From Sphingopyxis alaskensis RB2256 (GTDB lineage Bacteria > Pseudomonadota > Alphaproteobacteria > Sphingomonadales > Sphingomonadaceae): a DNA stretch of 64,000 nucleotides. The stretch lies in contig NC_008048.1 of the NCBI RefSeq assembly GCF_000013985.1, forward strand, positions 1,736,001 to 1,800,000. The letters are read 5' to 3'. Positions 53,997 through 64,000 of the stretch are shown in pieces (the first letter of the stretch is position 1; every line of letters begins with the position of its first letter). The notes under the pieces are model-generated. The model did no database searches. It was not told the origin of the DNA and worked only from the letters and a program-made list of their open reading frames with translations. The position numbers and the translations under genes were made by a program.

Positions 53997-55037
53997 ATGA
54001 CGAGAAATATCGCCCTCTCCCGCCCCGCCACGAGCGCGATTGCCGCGTTCCTGGCCCTTTCCACCCCCACCGCTTTCGCTCAGGATGCGCCGACGATCCC
54101 GATGACGCCACCGGTCGCGGCGCCGACCCCGCAGACAACGCCGACAACGCCCGGACCGGCGGCGCCCGCCACCGCCACGACGCCGCCAGATGTCGCACCG
54201 TCGACGCAGCCGGCGGCCCCTGCGCCCGTCATCCGTGTCCCGCTGGAGATTGCCCCGCTCGAAACGGCCCCCGCCGAGGCTGAGGCGGCTCCGCCCCCCG
54301 TGCGCGGCGAGGCTCCCCCGCGCGCTGAGCGCAGCGCACGTCCGACCGCGGCACCGGCGCGAACCGGGTCGGCTCCGGCCGTCCCGCCGGAACCCGCCGC
54401 TGCCCAAGCTGCTGAAACGGCTGCGCCCGCTACACCTCCGATGTTCACCGAGGTGGCACCCGTCGCCGATCCGGCACCGGCCGCTGCGGACACCACCGCC
54501 GACGACCGCTTTCCGTGGGAGCTGGCAGGGGGCGCCGCATTGCTGCTCGCGCTTGGCGGCGCGGGTCTGGTGCTCGCGCGTCGTCGCCGCGCCGGTGCCG
54601 CCACGGCCGAATATGCGGAAGTCGAATATGCCGAACCGGTAAAGGCGTCCGAAAACGTCGCTTCGGCTTCCGACCAGCCATGGGTCAACCCCGTCTACAG
54701 CACGCCGGCGGCTGACGCGCGCTCGACCCCGGCCTTCGCCACGCCGCCGAGCGGCCGTATCGGTCGCCACCAAGCGATGGCAATGGCCGGTCCGACGCCG
54801 GACAACCCGTTTCTTACGCTGTCAAGGCGATTGAAGCGCGCGCGCTTCCTCGACCGTCAGGAACGGCTCGCCTACGAGCAGACGCTCGGCGCGCAGAAGG
54901 ACATGACGCGCAAGCCCGTCAGCGCGTGGGAGATTTCGCAGCGCCAAACGCCGGTCGCGCCGCAGGAGCAGGAGGTCCGCCGCCCCGAACCGGCGCGCGA
55001 ACACCCCGGCCTCCGCCCCGGCTTCGCGCACTCCTGA
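53997..55037 (+). CDS. Pro/Ala-rich single-pass membrane protein
   Basis: The 346-aa protein has a signal-like N terminus ending in FAQDA, about 130 residues rich in Pro, Ala and Thr (low complexity), a transmembrane segment (WELAGGAALLLALGGAGLVLA) followed by RRRR, and a cytoplasmic tail with DNPFLTLSRRLKRARFLDRQERLAYEQTL. I recognise no enzyme domain. The layout suggests a long periplasmic spacer anchored in the inner membrane. I took the ATG at 53997; the frame is open further upstream without a signal sequence. The 280 bases before it hold no other gene. Confidence 0.75.
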   Translation: MTRNIALSRPATSAIAAFLALSTPTAFAQDAPTIPMTPPVAAPTPQTTPTTPGPAAPATATTPPDVAPSTQPAAPAPVIRVPLEIAPLETAPAEAEAAPPPVRGEAPPRAERSARPTAAPARTGSAPAVPPEPAAAQAAETAAPATPPMFTEVAPVADPAPAAADTTADDRFPWELAGGAALLLALGGAGLVLARRRRAGAATAEYAEVEYAEPVKASENVASASDQPWVNPVYSTPAADARSTPAFATPPSGRIGRHQAMAMAGPTPDNPFLTLSRRLKRARFLDRQERLAYEQTLGAQKDMTRKPVSAWEISQRQTPVAPQEQEVRRPEPAREHPGLRPGFAHS

Positions 55038-55058
55038 CCGGCCGTAACCGGATTCAAC

Positions 55059-55096
55059 AAAAAAGGGCGGCGCCTTTCGGCACCGCCCTTTCTTTG
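55059..55096. terminator. Bidirectional intrinsic terminator
   Basis: AAAGGGCGG...CCGCCCTTT forms a strong stem with A- and T-runs outside, between the convergent 53997 gene and rplL. Confidence 0.88.
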
Positions 55097-55134
55097 TCGC
55101 AGCGCGGCGGGAAGGCCGCCGAAGCCGAACCGGA

Positions 55135-55512
<378 letters not shown>

Positions 55513-55570
55513 TTTCATTCTCCATCAGAACCGGGAAAGCCCGGTGAATTGTTACGGGTAGGTAAAAGTC

Positions 55571-56086
55571 TTATGCCGCTTCCTTGGCACCATAGGCGCC
55601 AAAGACCCGCGCCAGCTGACCGGCCGGAGCCGCCGCAATCTGGGCGACCTTGGTGGCCGGAGCCTGGAGCAGGCCGACAAGCTTGCCGCGCAGCTCGTCA
55701 AGCGACGGCAGCGATGCAAGCGCCTTCACGCCTTCCACGTCGAGGATCACATCCCCCATGCCGCCGCCAACGATTTCGAGCTTGTCGTTGGTCTTGGCAA
55801 ACTCCACCGCGATCTTCGCAGCGGCCACCGGGTCGGTGGACGAAGCGATTGCGGTGGGACCGGTCAGCAACTCGCCGATGCCGGTGTAGGACGTGCCATC
55901 GAGCGCGATCTTGGCCAGGCGGTTCTTCGTGACCCTGAAGTTCGCACCCGCGTCGCGCATCTGCTGGCGAAGCACCGTCGACTGGGCGACGGTAAGGCCC
56001 AGGTTGCGAACGATAACAACCGAGGCGGCATTCGACAGCGTAGCATTCAGCGAGGATACGGCTTCGGCCTTTTCAGCACGATCCAT
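55571..56086 (-). CDS. rplJ: 50S ribosomal protein L10
   Basis: The 171-aa stalk base protein starts [10 protein letters not shown] and has [25 protein letters not shown] and the C-terminal helix that binds L7/L12 ([22 protein letters not shown]). The start at 56086 has GGAG upstream; the frame is open to 56104. Expression is probably controlled by the leader at 56250-56330. Confidence 0.97.
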   Translation of the reverse strand: MDRAEKAEAVSSLNATLSNAASVVIVRNLGLTVAQSTVLRQQMRDAGANFRVTKNRLAKIALDGTSYTGIGELLTGPTAIASSTDPVAAAKIAVEFAKTNDKLEIVGGGMGDVILDVEGVKALASLPSLDELRGKLVGLLQAPATKVAQIAAAPAGQLARVFGAYGAKEAA

Positions 56087-56249
56087 GCCTGTTTCTCCAC
56101 TCATGCCCGGATGCCCGCACGAATGCGCGCCGCCGGGCGGCTAACACACGTCAGAGCCAGATGAGCGAAAGCTCGCCTGGCCTTGACGCAACGATGTCCG
56201 ATGGGGTCGGTCAAGCCGCGTCACTTGCACCGGGCAAGCGGGCGACCGA

Positions 56250-56330
56250 GAAAAGACTGTCCCCGTCTCGGCTGGAAATTAAGAAGGGCAAATCCCCTTC
56301 ACCAACTGTCTCGGACGGAATTGCCAGGGC
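56250..56330 (-). promoter_or_regulatory. L10 leader RNA (autoregulation of rplJ-rplL)
   Basis: On the minus strand the leader reads CCGTCCGAGACAG, then GGTGA, a small stem, TTAAT, and GCCGAGACGGGGACAG. Paired CGAGACAG/CGAGACGGG elements with GGTG and TTAAT are typical of alphaproteobacterial L10 leaders, bound by the L10-(L12)4 complex. It lies about 165 bases upstream of rplJ. The rest of 56087-56506 shows no gene. Confidence 0.75.
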
Positions 56331-56506
56331 CAAAGCCCGGACAACACGCGGGCGCTCATAGCCGGAAACGCGGCCGAGTCAAGTCCACGCGCGGTTCAGC
56401 CCATCGGCCCGACGCCCTTGTCGTTCGCCGCAAGAAGCATATCTGATACGGAACGCCCCGCCGCCCCGCCGCGTTGGCTTCCAGGAGGATAGAGAAAGGA
56501 CCGTTC

Positions 56507-56812
56507 GTGACCCAAGCCCAAGGCCTGCTGTGCCCGACCTGCCGCGTAAACCTCGTCATGTCCGAACGGCAGGGGATCGAGATCGACTATTGTCCGCAAT
56601 GCCGCGGCGTCTGGCTCGACCGCGGCGAGCTCGACAAGATCATCGAGCGCAGCGAAGCCGTCAGTGCGCCCGCCCCCGCCCGTCCGCAGGCGGCGCCCCC
56701 GCCGCCACAATATCGCGAACCGGACTATCGCGAGCGCAGCCATGACGACCGCTATTATGGCAAGCCGTACAAGAAGAAGCATAAAAGCTTCCTCAGCGAA
56801 TTGTTCGATTGA
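56507..56812 (+). CDS. TFIIB-type zinc-ribbon protein
   Basis: The 101-aa protein has an N-terminal zinc ribbon with CPTC and CPQC (DYCPQCRGVWLDRGELDKIIER), the zf-TFIIB family pattern, then a Pro-rich linker and a basic tail (YKKKHKSFLSELFD). It starts with GTG at 56507, with AAAGGA six bases upstream. Function of the family is unknown. Confidence 0.88.
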   Translation: MTQAQGLLCPTCRVNLVMSERQGIEIDYCPQCRGVWLDRGELDKIIERSEAVSAPAPARPQAAPPPPQYREPDYRERSHDDRYYGKPYKKKHKSFLSELFD

Positions 56813-56830
56813 TCACCATGGGGCGCGTTG

Positions 56831-57469
56831 TCAGGCGCGCCGCATCGCCCATATCGCGCGGCCGCCGAGCGCCGCAGCGCCGACGGTTGCCAGCGCATAG
56901 GCGGCCAGCGGGGACCCGATCGTCACGCGCGCGCCCACGATGGCGCCGGCAACGAGCGCAGACCACAGCGCGAGATGCGGCAACCAGCGCCCGTCGCCGG
57001 TCCCGCGCAGGGCATTGGCCATTTTCTGCCCCATCTGCACCAGCGTTCCGGTCATATAGGTGACGCCGACCACGGCTCCCCCGCGCCCCTCGACCGCGGC
57101 GTTGACCATCCCCATCGCGACCGCCAGGCACGCGACGGCGGCAACCACCTGATCGGCAAGTCGCAGCCCACCCGCCGCCGCCAGCAGGGTGGCGACGAAC
57201 AGCAGGATGACCCCGCTCCGCTGTCTGGCGGCACGCGCGGCAGCCAGCGAACCGGCGACCACGCCGGCGACGAACAGCAGGATGATCGCGCCCGCAACCA
57301 GCCCGGCATGGGACCATTCGGCAACACCGACGGCCAGCCGCGTTGAGTTGCCGGTCATAAAGGACACGAAAAAGCCGCCCGATTCGACAAAGCCGATCGC
57401 GTCGACAAAACCGGCGAGCGCCGATATCGCGGCGGCGAGCCACTGCTGCGAGCGGTCGAAACGGATCAT
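56831..57469 (-). CDS. YoaK-family (DUF1275) membrane protein
   Basis: The 212-aa protein has about six membrane segments and the DUF1275 signatures AGFVDAIGFVESGGFFVSFMTGNSTRLAVG and TYMTGTLVQMGQ (given here in part). The family is of unknown function, probably a transporter. It lies downstream of the permease gene in the same direction. Confidence 0.88.
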   Translation of the reverse strand: MIRFDRSQQWLAAAISALAGFVDAIGFVESGGFFVSFMTGNSTRLAVGVAEWSHAGLVAGAIILLFVAGVVAGSLAAARAARQRSGVILLFVATLLAAAGGLRLADQVVAAVACLAVAMGMVNAAVEGRGGAVVGVTYMTGTLVQMGQKMANALRGTGDGRWLPHLALWSALVAGAIVGARVTIGSPLAAYALATVGAAALGGRAIWAMRRA

Positions 57470-57508
57470 CGGTCGACCCGGCGCGTCGCCATCACCGCCG
57501 ACCGCCCG

Positions 57509-58906
57509 TCAGTCGGCAACCGCATGGCGGCGCGCATAGAGGAAATAGGCGGCAAGGCCCGCCATATTCCATATGCCGAACCAGATCTGCGTCTGCACGG
57601 GCAGGCTGAAGAAAAGATAGATGCAGCCGAACACCGCGATGCCTCCGACCAGCCACGGCAGCGGCGCGCGGAAGGTGCGCGGCGCTTGCGGCGCGCGGCG
57701 GCGCATGATGAGCATACAGATCGACACGGCGGTAAAGGCGGCGAGCGTTCCCGCATTGGCGAGCGCGGCCAGCTCGCCCAGGGGGATGAAACCCGCGAGG
57801 ATCGCAACGACGATCGCGGTAAAGATGGTGATGCGCACCGGCGTTCCGCGCGCCGACAACCTGGCCAGGCTCGCGGGGAGCAGCCCGTCGCGCGCCATGG
57901 TGAAGAAGATGCGGCTCTGCCCATAGAAGAAGGCGAGGATCACGGTCGGCAGCGCGACGACCGCCGAGACGGCAAGATATTGCGCCGCGAGCGGGCTGCC
58001 CAGTTCGCGCAGGATCAGCGCGAGCGGTTCGGGGCTGTTGGCGAAGCGCGTGTAGGCGATCGCGCCGACCGCGGCGACCGCGACGGCGATATAGATGGCG
58101 ACACAGGCGAGCATCGACCCGACGATGCCGATCTTGAGGTCGCGGTCGGGGTTTTTCGCTTCCTCGGCCGCGGTCGCGATCGCGTCGAACCCGTAAAAGG
58201 CGAAGAAGATGATCGCCGCGGCGGCCATCACCCCGCGCTCGACGCCGTCGGGGCCCATATGCTTCGCAAAGCCATAGGGGCTGAAGGGTTCGAGGTTCGC
58301 CGCGTCGAACGCAGGCAGCGCGACCGCCACGAACACCGCAAGCGCGGCGATCTTCACCAGCACGAGGATGGCATTGACCGTGGCGCTTTCGCGCGTGCCG
58401 ACGAGCAGCATCCCGGCGACCGCGGCGATGATCGCGATCGCCGGCAGATTGACGATCCCGCCCAGTTCCGGTCCCTGCATCAGCGCCATCGGAAACCCCG
58501 CCCACGCCTCCAGCAGCGGCGCGGCATAGCCCGACCAGCCGACCGCGACCGCGCTGACCACCAATGAATACTCCAGGATCAGGCTCCACCCGACGACCCA
58601 GGCGATGATTTCGCCGATCACGACATAGCTATAGGTATAGGCGCTGCCCGAGGCCGGGATCATCGTCGCCATTTCGGCATAGGCGAGCGCGGCGCAGGCG
58701 CAGATCAGCCCCGCGATGGCAAAGGAGAGGATCACCGCCGGCCCCGCTTTGTCGGCGCCGACGCCGATCAGCGTCAAAATCCCCGTGCCGACGATCGCGC
58801 CGACGCCCAGCGCAACGAGGTGCGGCCAACCCAATGTGCGCGCCAATCCCCGCCCGTCCGGCTGGTCCGGGACGATCGATTTGCGGCGCAACAGGCTGTC
58901 GGACAT
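57509..58906 (-). CDS. APC-family amino-acid permease
   Basis: The 465-aa protein has about 12-13 membrane segments and the APC substrate-loop motif VALGVGAIVGTGI near residue 33, then GPAVILSFAIAGLICACAALAYAEMA and PASGSAYTYSY. It resembles cationic amino-acid (CAT-like) transporters. The start at 58906 follows AAGGGGAG. Substrate is not decided by sequence. Confidence 0.92.
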   Translation of the reverse strand: MSDSLLRRKSIVPDQPDGRGLARTLGWPHLVALGVGAIVGTGILTLIGVGADKAGPAVILSFAIAGLICACAALAYAEMATMIPASGSAYTYSYVVIGEIIAWVVGWSLILEYSLVVSAVAVGWSGYAAPLLEAWAGFPMALMQGPELGGIVNLPAIAIIAAVAGMLLVGTRESATVNAILVLVKIAALAVFVAVALPAFDAANLEPFSPYGFAKHMGPDGVERGVMAAAAIIFFAFYGFDAIATAAEEAKNPDRDLKIGIVGSMLACVAIYIAVAVAAVGAIAYTRFANSPEPLALILRELGSPLAAQYLAVSAVVALPTVILAFFYGQSRIFFTMARDGLLPASLARLSARGTPVRITIFTAIVVAILAGFIPLGELAALANAGTLAAFTAVSICMLIMRRRAPQAPRTFRAPLPWLVGGIAVFGCIYLFFSLPVQTQIWFGIWNMAGLAAYFLYARRHAVAD

Positions 58907-59028
58907 AAAGTGGCTCCCCTTTGATCGATTATGGCTTTTCGCCCTGCGCCGCTTGTAAGCACGGCGGGCGGCAACGCAAGCCGGGCATGGGCTGCGGCGA
59001 CCTAGCCAAATCGCTGCGTTCCGACTAA

Positions 59029-60084
<1,056 letters not shown>

Positions 60085-60118
60085 TCCTTCAAAGATTTCG
60101 GCCCGTCGCCGCGAAGCC

Positions 60119-61180
60119 TCACCGCGCCTCGAGAACCATGTTGAACGGCCCCTCGGTCGCGCGCCGCACGCTGGCGAAACCGCCCTCGCGGACGATCTGC
60201 GCCAGCCGCGCCTCACCCGCCTGCGCGCCAAGCCCCTCCCCGACTTCCTGATCGAGCGACGTCGGCACGCAGATCATCGTCGACGCATTGTAATAGAGCC
60301 GCCCGACCGGGTTCATATTCTCCGCGGGCGTGTCGCCCGCGATCGGTTCGACGATCATCCAGCATCCATCGGACGCCAGCATCTGGCGCATATGCCGGGC
60401 GCAGCCACGCGGATCGCCCATATCGTGCAGGCAGTCGTACATGGTGATCAGATCGAAACCATCCTCTTCGATTTCCTTCGCCGCCGCGACTTCGAACCGC
60501 ACCCGGTCGCCATAGCCATGCCCTTCGGCGTGACGCCGCGCCTCGTCGATCGACGGCGCGTGGAAGTCAAAGCCGACGAATTCGCTTGCGGGATAGGCGT
60601 CGGCCATCAGCAGCGTCGAAAAGCCGACGCCGCATCCGACGTCGGCGACGCGCGCGCCTTTTTTCAGCTTCGCCTCGACGCCATCGAGCGCGGGGATCCA
60701 CGCCTGGACGATATTGTTGACATAACCCGGCCGAAAAAAGGCGCCCGTCGCACAGAAAAGACAGCCCGCATGATCACCCCAGCGCACGCCCGTCCCGTTG
60801 CGAAAGCATTGCTCAACTCTCGCTTCCGCCTCGATCATCGCGGCGATAATCTCGAACGCGCCCGCGAGATAGACGGGACTGTCCCTGTGCACGAACACCA
60901 TCGCCTGTTCGGGCGAGATGCTGAAGCGCTCCGCAGCCGCGTCATAATCGATATAACCGTTCGCCGCCTGCGCGAGCGCCCATTCGCGGACATAGCGTTC
61001 GTGCAACCCGCCCGCGCGCGCCGCGAGTTCGCCCGCCGTCGCCGGCGCCTGCGCGAGCGCGTCGAACAGGCCGAGCCGGAAACCCAGCCGCACCGTGGGC
61101 ACGCTCATCCCGCCGCCGACATCGCCCAGCATCTTGCCGACGAAGCCGTGCAGCTTCTCTTCATTGATTGCCATGGTCAT
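60119..61180 (-). CDS. SAM-dependent methyltransferase with winged-helix N terminus
   Basis: The 353-aa protein starts with a dimerisation/winged-helix-like region (LGLFDALAQAPATAGELAARAG) as in O-methyltransferase-type enzymes, followed by a class I Rossmann fold with motif I VADVGCGVGFSTLL, acidic loop FVGFDFH and motif DLITMYDCLHDMGDP. The substrate is unknown. ATGs at 61180 and 61174 are both possible. Confidence 0.88.
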   Translation of the reverse strand: MTMAINEEKLHGFVGKMLGDVGGGMSVPTVRLGFRLGLFDALAQAPATAGELAARAGGLHERYVREWALAQAANGYIDYDAAAERFSISPEQAMVFVHRDSPVYLAGAFEIIAAMIEAEARVEQCFRNGTGVRWGDHAGCLFCATGAFFRPGYVNNIVQAWIPALDGVEAKLKKGARVADVGCGVGFSTLLMADAYPASEFVGFDFHAPSIDEARRHAEGHGYGDRVRFEVAAAKEIEEDGFDLITMYDCLHDMGDPRGCARHMRQMLASDGCWMIVEPIAGDTPAENMNPVGRLYYNASTMICVPTSLDQEVGEGLGAQAGEARLAQIVREGGFASVRRATEGPFNMVLEAR

Positions 61181-61329
61181 TCTTCCGCTCCTCGCCGATC
61201 AGGACAGCGCGACTCGCCAGAAGCTCCCGTTGAGGCGCCCAGCATAGCATAGTGGTGGCGGCACGGCACGCGCCCGCCTCCACCGGCGGTCGCTATAGTC
61301 AGGACCCATTAGAGCGGCGTGCGGTATAT

Positions 61330-62439
61330 CTAACCTGCGGCGATCCGCCCGCCGATGATGCGATAGCGCGTTACCGGACCGGGCATGGCGTCGAACAGCG
61401 CCGCTTCGGTCCCTGTCAGCCACGCCTGCCCGCCCTGCCCCGCCAGCCGCTCGTACAGCGCCGCGCGGCGCAGCGGATCAAGATGCGCCGCCACCTCGTC
61501 GAGCAGCAGCACCGGCCGCTGGCCGCGCCGCCGCGCCACGCAGTCGCCATGGGCGAGGACGAGCGACAGCAGCATCGCCTTTTGCTCGCCGGTCGAGCAG
61601 CGCGCGGCGGCGCGGCCGGTCACGGCATGCACCGCCACCAGATCGTCGCGGTGCGGCCCGGCGGTCGCACGGCCCGCGGCGGCGTCGATCCGTCGCCGCG
61701 CGGCGAACAGCGCCTTCAGCGCCTCCGCGCTATGCGGCGCGCTGCGCTCGGCGCCCTCGCTGTCGACCAGCGTGAGCAGCGGCCGCGCAAAGGGCGCGTC
61801 GGGTTGTCCCGCCAGCTCCGCCGACAGCGCCGCGAGCGTATCGAGCCGCGCCGCATCCATCGCCGCGCCATGTTCGGCGAGCTGCGCCTCGAGGCTCGTA
61901 AGCCAGGTCTCATCGGCCGCCGCGAGGTCGGCGAGCAGCTTGCCGCGCGCGCGGAGCGCCGCTTCATAGCGGTTGCCATGCTGCGCGTGGCGCGGGTCGA
62001 GCGCGAGGACGAGGCGGTCGAGGAAGCGCCGCCGATTGCCCGCGGTCTCGACGAACAGCCGGTCCATCGCCGGGGTCAGCCACAATATCGCCAGCCATTC
62101 GCCCAGCGCCGTCGCCGCGGCGGGCGCGCCATTGATGCGGACGATGCGGCGTCGGGGCTGCGCGGGTTCGATCCCCGTGCCGAGCGCGACGGGCGGCAGC
62201 CCCTCCGCCGCCGCCACCTCGGCAAAGACGGCAAAGCCGCCGTGCGCACCATCGCGCACCATGTCGGACAGCGGCGCGCGGCGCAGCCCGCGTCCCGGCG
62301 CGAGCAGCGAAATGGCTTCGAGGATATTCGTCTTGCCCGCGCCATTGTCGCCGTGGAGCGCGACAAGCCCCGGTGCAGCCGCCAGGTCCGCGCCGGCATG
62401 ATTGCGAAAATCGGTGAGCGAGAGGCGGACAAGCGTCAT
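61330..62439 (-). CDS. recF: DNA replication/repair protein RecF
   Basis: The 369-aa SMC-like ATPase loads RecA at gaps with RecOR. It has Walker [15 protein letters not shown], the ABC signature [11 protein letters not shown] and Walker [14 protein letters not shown]. It starts at 62439. The 250 bases upstream hold the regulatory elements of the divergent small membrane protein gene. Confidence 0.96.
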   Translation of the reverse strand: MTLVRLSLTDFRNHAGADLAAAPGLVALHGDNGAGKTNILEAISLLAPGRGLRRAPLSDMVRDGAHGGFAVFAEVAAAEGLPPVALGTGIEPAQPRRRIVRINGAPAAATALGEWLAILWLTPAMDRLFVETAGNRRRFLDRLVLALDPRHAQHGNRYEAALRARGKLLADLAAADETWLTSLEAQLAEHGAAMDAARLDTLAALSAELAGQPDAPFARPLLTLVDSEGAERSAPHSAEALKALFAARRRIDAAAGRATAGPHRDDLVAVHAVTGRAAARCSTGEQKAMLLSLVLAHGDCVARRRGQRPVLLLDEVAAHLDPLRRAALYERLAGQGGQAWLTGTEAALFDAMPGPVTRYRIIGGRIAAG

Positions 62440-62590
62440 GTCCGCCCGCGCCTACCGCAGCCGATGCGGCGATGCCAGCGCCGACACACATCTGCGCCGC
62501 CGATGATCAATCGTGACACGTCCCGTTTAACGGTAATTTTTCCGATTTAGAGGATAATTTTTCGCTTATAGATTTTCCTTGGAACCAGAA

Positions 62591-62610
62591 ATCCGCGGTT
62601 AACCGCGGAT
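62591..62610. promoter_or_regulatory. Perfect 20-bp palindrome upstream of a sigma-54-like promoter
   Basis: ATCCGCGGTTAACCGCGGAT is a perfect palindrome ending 8 bases before the -24/-12 element. It may be a regulator-binding site, although enhancer-binding proteins usually bind further upstream. Confidence 0.6.
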
Positions 62611-62618
62611 GAATGCAA

Positions 62619-62635
62619 TTGGCACGCCTCCTGCA
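62619..62635 (+). promoter_or_regulatory. Sigma-54-type -24/-12 promoter
   Basis: TTGGCACGCCTCCTGCA has the required GG-N10-GC spacing (GG 62621-62622, GC 62633-62634) and the TGGCACG -24 box. The predicted start would be near 62646, 45 bases before the first gene. Confidence 0.65.
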
Positions 62636-62691
62636 TAACTGTTGGCATCCACCGGATGGTCCGGATGGAAGGTTCAAGGAAGGATAAAATC

Positions 62692-62820
62692 ATGGCCCAT
62701 TTCAACGTCAACGCCGTCAAGAGCTACGCCCTCGCCGCTTTCGCCTCGCTTTATGCTTCGGTGATGCTGCTGGCGATCATCGGCCAGAATGGCGCTGAGG
62801 TTGGTCAGCTGATCGTCTGA
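62692..62820 (+). CDS. Small membrane protein upstream of the PspC-domain gene
   Basis: This 42-aa protein has one hydrophobic segment (ALAAFASLYASVMLLAII) and an excellent ribosome site (AAGGAAGGA). It lies behind the sigma-54-type promoter and 61 bases before the PspC gene. No family is recognised; it could be a stress-induced envelope peptide working with PspC. Confidence 0.75.
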   Translation: MAHFNVNAVKSYALAAFASLYASVMLLAIIGQNGAEVGQLIV

Positions 62821-62881
62821 TCGGCTGACGACATCTCCCCAAAGAACGCCGGCCCCTCGGGTCGGGATCGAAAGGAAAGAA

Positions 62882-63061
62882 ATGAAACAGGGTTTTCGCA
62901 AGAATCGCCAGGGTGGCATCCTCTTCGGTGTATGCGCCGGAATGGCGGACCACTTCGGCTTCGATGTCTTGTGGACGCGCGTCGCCTTTGTCGCCCTGAC
63001 GCTCCTCGGCTTCGGCCTGCCGCTGCTGCTCTATCTGACCGTCGCGATCCTCGCGCCATAA
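62882..63061 (+). CDS. PspC-domain membrane protein
   Basis: The 59-aa protein is almost entirely a PspC domain: FRKNRQGGILFGVCAGMADHFG followed by a membrane segment (VAFVALTLLGFGLPLLLYLTVAIL). PspC senses envelope stress in the phage-shock response. No pspA is present in the window. It has GGAAAG before the ATG. Confidence 0.9.
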   Translation: MKQGFRKNRQGGILFGVCAGMADHFGFDVLWTRVAFVALTLLGFGLPLLLYLTVAILAP

Positions 63062-63154
63062 GGCAGCCAGGGCCGGTCGCCAAAGGCGCCCCGTTCACCG
63101 GCCCCCATTCCCGAAATCGAGGGCTCACCGGCCGCCGCCGGTGGGCCCTTTCGA

Positions 63155-64000
63155 TTATCCGTGCGGGCGGATCAGATATTTCTCGCCCGTCCGCTTCGCA
63201 TTATAGGCCTGCGCGGTTTCGACATCGAGCGCTTCGGTCAGCGAGATTTCGTGGCTGTAATGGCTCTTGAAGGTCGTGGTCAGTTCGTCGACGACGCGCT
63301 GGCGCATCCGCCCGACAACCTCGGCCCCCGCCTTCGCCAGAAAGGGCGTCAGCAAAAAGCCGCCGAGCGCCCAGGTCAGGCCGAAACTGCGCGCCGAGAA
63401 AGTCGTCGGCGACAGGTCGAGCGCGCCATAGATATAGACCTGTTTGAACGTGTCGGAACCATAGCGGCTGTAGCTCGTCATGCGCCGCACCGCCGCCGCC
63501 TCCATCGCGGTCAAAATCTGCCCCGCCAGCTTGCCGCCGCCCGTCGCGTCGAAACCGATCGTCGCGCCCGTTTCGGCGATCGCGTCGATCAGCCGGTCCA
63601 TGAAATCGTCGGCGCTGCTGTTCACGACATATTGCGCGCCGATGCCTTTCAGCAGCGCGACCTGCGCATCGCTGCGCACGATGTTGACCAGCGGGATGCC
63701 GTCCTTGGCGCAAATCTTGACCAGCATCTGGCCCAGGTTCGACGCCGCGGCGGTGTGGACGATCGCGCTGTGCCCCTCCATCCGCGTCGTTTCGGTAAAG
63801 GCGAGGCTGGTGAGCGGGTTGACGAAACAGGAAGCGCCGTCCCTGGGATCGGTCCCATCGGGCAGTGGCATCGCCATCTGCACCGGCAGGCAGCGATATT
63901 CGGCATACATTTCGCCGCCGAGCACCGCGACCGTCTTGCCGAGCAGCGCCTGCGCCTCCGCCGATGCGCCCGCCGCGACAACGATGCCGCAGCCTTCGTT
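63155..64000 (-). CDS. MDR-family zinc-binding-type dehydrogenase (5' end outside window)
   Basis: The frame runs to the window edge (NEGCGIVVAAG), so the N-terminal part is missing. The visible C-terminal part has the Rossmann motif region HTAAASNLGQMLVKICAKDG, IVRSDAQVALLKGIGAQYVVNSS and IGFDATGGGKLAGQ, typical of quinone-oxidoreductase-like MDR proteins. Catalytic zinc ligands cannot be judged from this part. Confidence 0.85.
   Translation of the reverse strand, partial: NEGCGIVVAAGASAEAQALLGKTVAVLGGEMYAEYRCLPVQMAMPLPDGTDPRDGASCFVNPLTSLAFTETTRMEGHSAIVHTAAASNLGQMLVKICAKDGIPLVNIVRSDAQVALLKGIGAQYVVNSSADDFMDRLIDAIAETGATIGFDATGGGKLAGQILTAMEAAAVRRMTSYSRYGSDTFKQVYIYGALDLSPTTFSARSFGLTWALGGFLLTPFLAKAGAEVVGRMRQRVVDELTTTFKSHYSHEISLTEALDVETAQAYNAKRTGEKYLIRPHG

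Noticed and set aside
61298..61307. Copy of the uspA-end palindrome core (GTCAGGACCC)
   Set aside because: Only ten bases match and no palindrome is formed, so it may be chance.

Overview
The window looks like chromosomal DNA of a high-GC alphaproteobacterium, most likely a sphingomonad of the Sphingopyxis/Sphingomonas type. The signs are TonB-dependent receptor uptake, an alphaproteobacterial L10 leader in front of rplJ-rplL, a complete cbb3 oxidase cluster with an FNR-type regulator, and short palindromic repeats of the kind scattered through sphingomonad genomes. The genus is an inference from gene content and was not tested by a search.

Layout. 1-6.4 kb: the 3' part of mfd (with a palindromic repeat inserted in frame), an EAL-domain phosphodiesterase, moaA, nadK and tRNA-Asn. 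6.6-19.8 kb: a compact catabolic island. A seven-gene leftward operon encodes a GH31 sulfoquinovosidase, a LacI-type regulator, an aldo-keto reductase, an SsuD-like flavin monooxygenase, glpD, an FMN reductase and a degenerate RibB-like protein. Facing it are a TonB receptor, an MFS transporter and a YeiH-type exporter. Together these fit oxidative desulfonation of sulfoquinovose or its glycerol glycoside: outer-membrane entry, inner-membrane import, glycoside cleavage, C-S bond oxidation, reduction of 6-oxo-glucose, glycerol-phosphate oxidation and sulfite/sulfate export. The same 17-bp operator-like sequence sits in both divergent promoter regions of the island. A 267-bp MITE-like element lies between the receptor and the MFS gene.

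19.9-31.7 kb: ccoNOQPGHIS, a small secreted protein and hemN on the minus strand. An ompW-like gene, an FNR-type regulator and a universal stress protein follow, with FNR boxes in front of ccoN/ompW and of the stress protein gene. This is a low-oxygen respiration module.

31.8-38.8 kb: a six-gene, translationally coupled minus-strand operon that reads as a new type of RiPP (ribosomally made, post-translationally modified peptide) pathway: a 190-aa candidate precursor with a Gly/Val-rich tail, a B12-binding radical SAM enzyme, a radical SAM/SPASM enzyme, a YcaO protein, a JmjC/cupin oxygenase and a trypsin-like protease. No transporter is linked.

38.9-46.2 kb: the histidine utilisation genes hutC-hutF and hutI-hutH-hutG-hutU, divergent around a perfect 18-bp palindrome. 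46.3-64 kb: an acyl-CoA dehydrogenase/hydratase pair, a secreted repeat protein, a MASE1-PAS-GGDEF cyclase, a TetR/membrane protein/carotenoid oxygenase cassette, a Pro/Ala-rich membrane protein, rplL-rplJ with its leader, a zinc-ribbon protein, a YoaK-type protein, an amino-acid permease, obgE, a methyltransferase, recF, a small membrane protein plus PspC-domain protein behind a sigma-54-like promoter, and a truncated MDR-family dehydrogenase at the edge.
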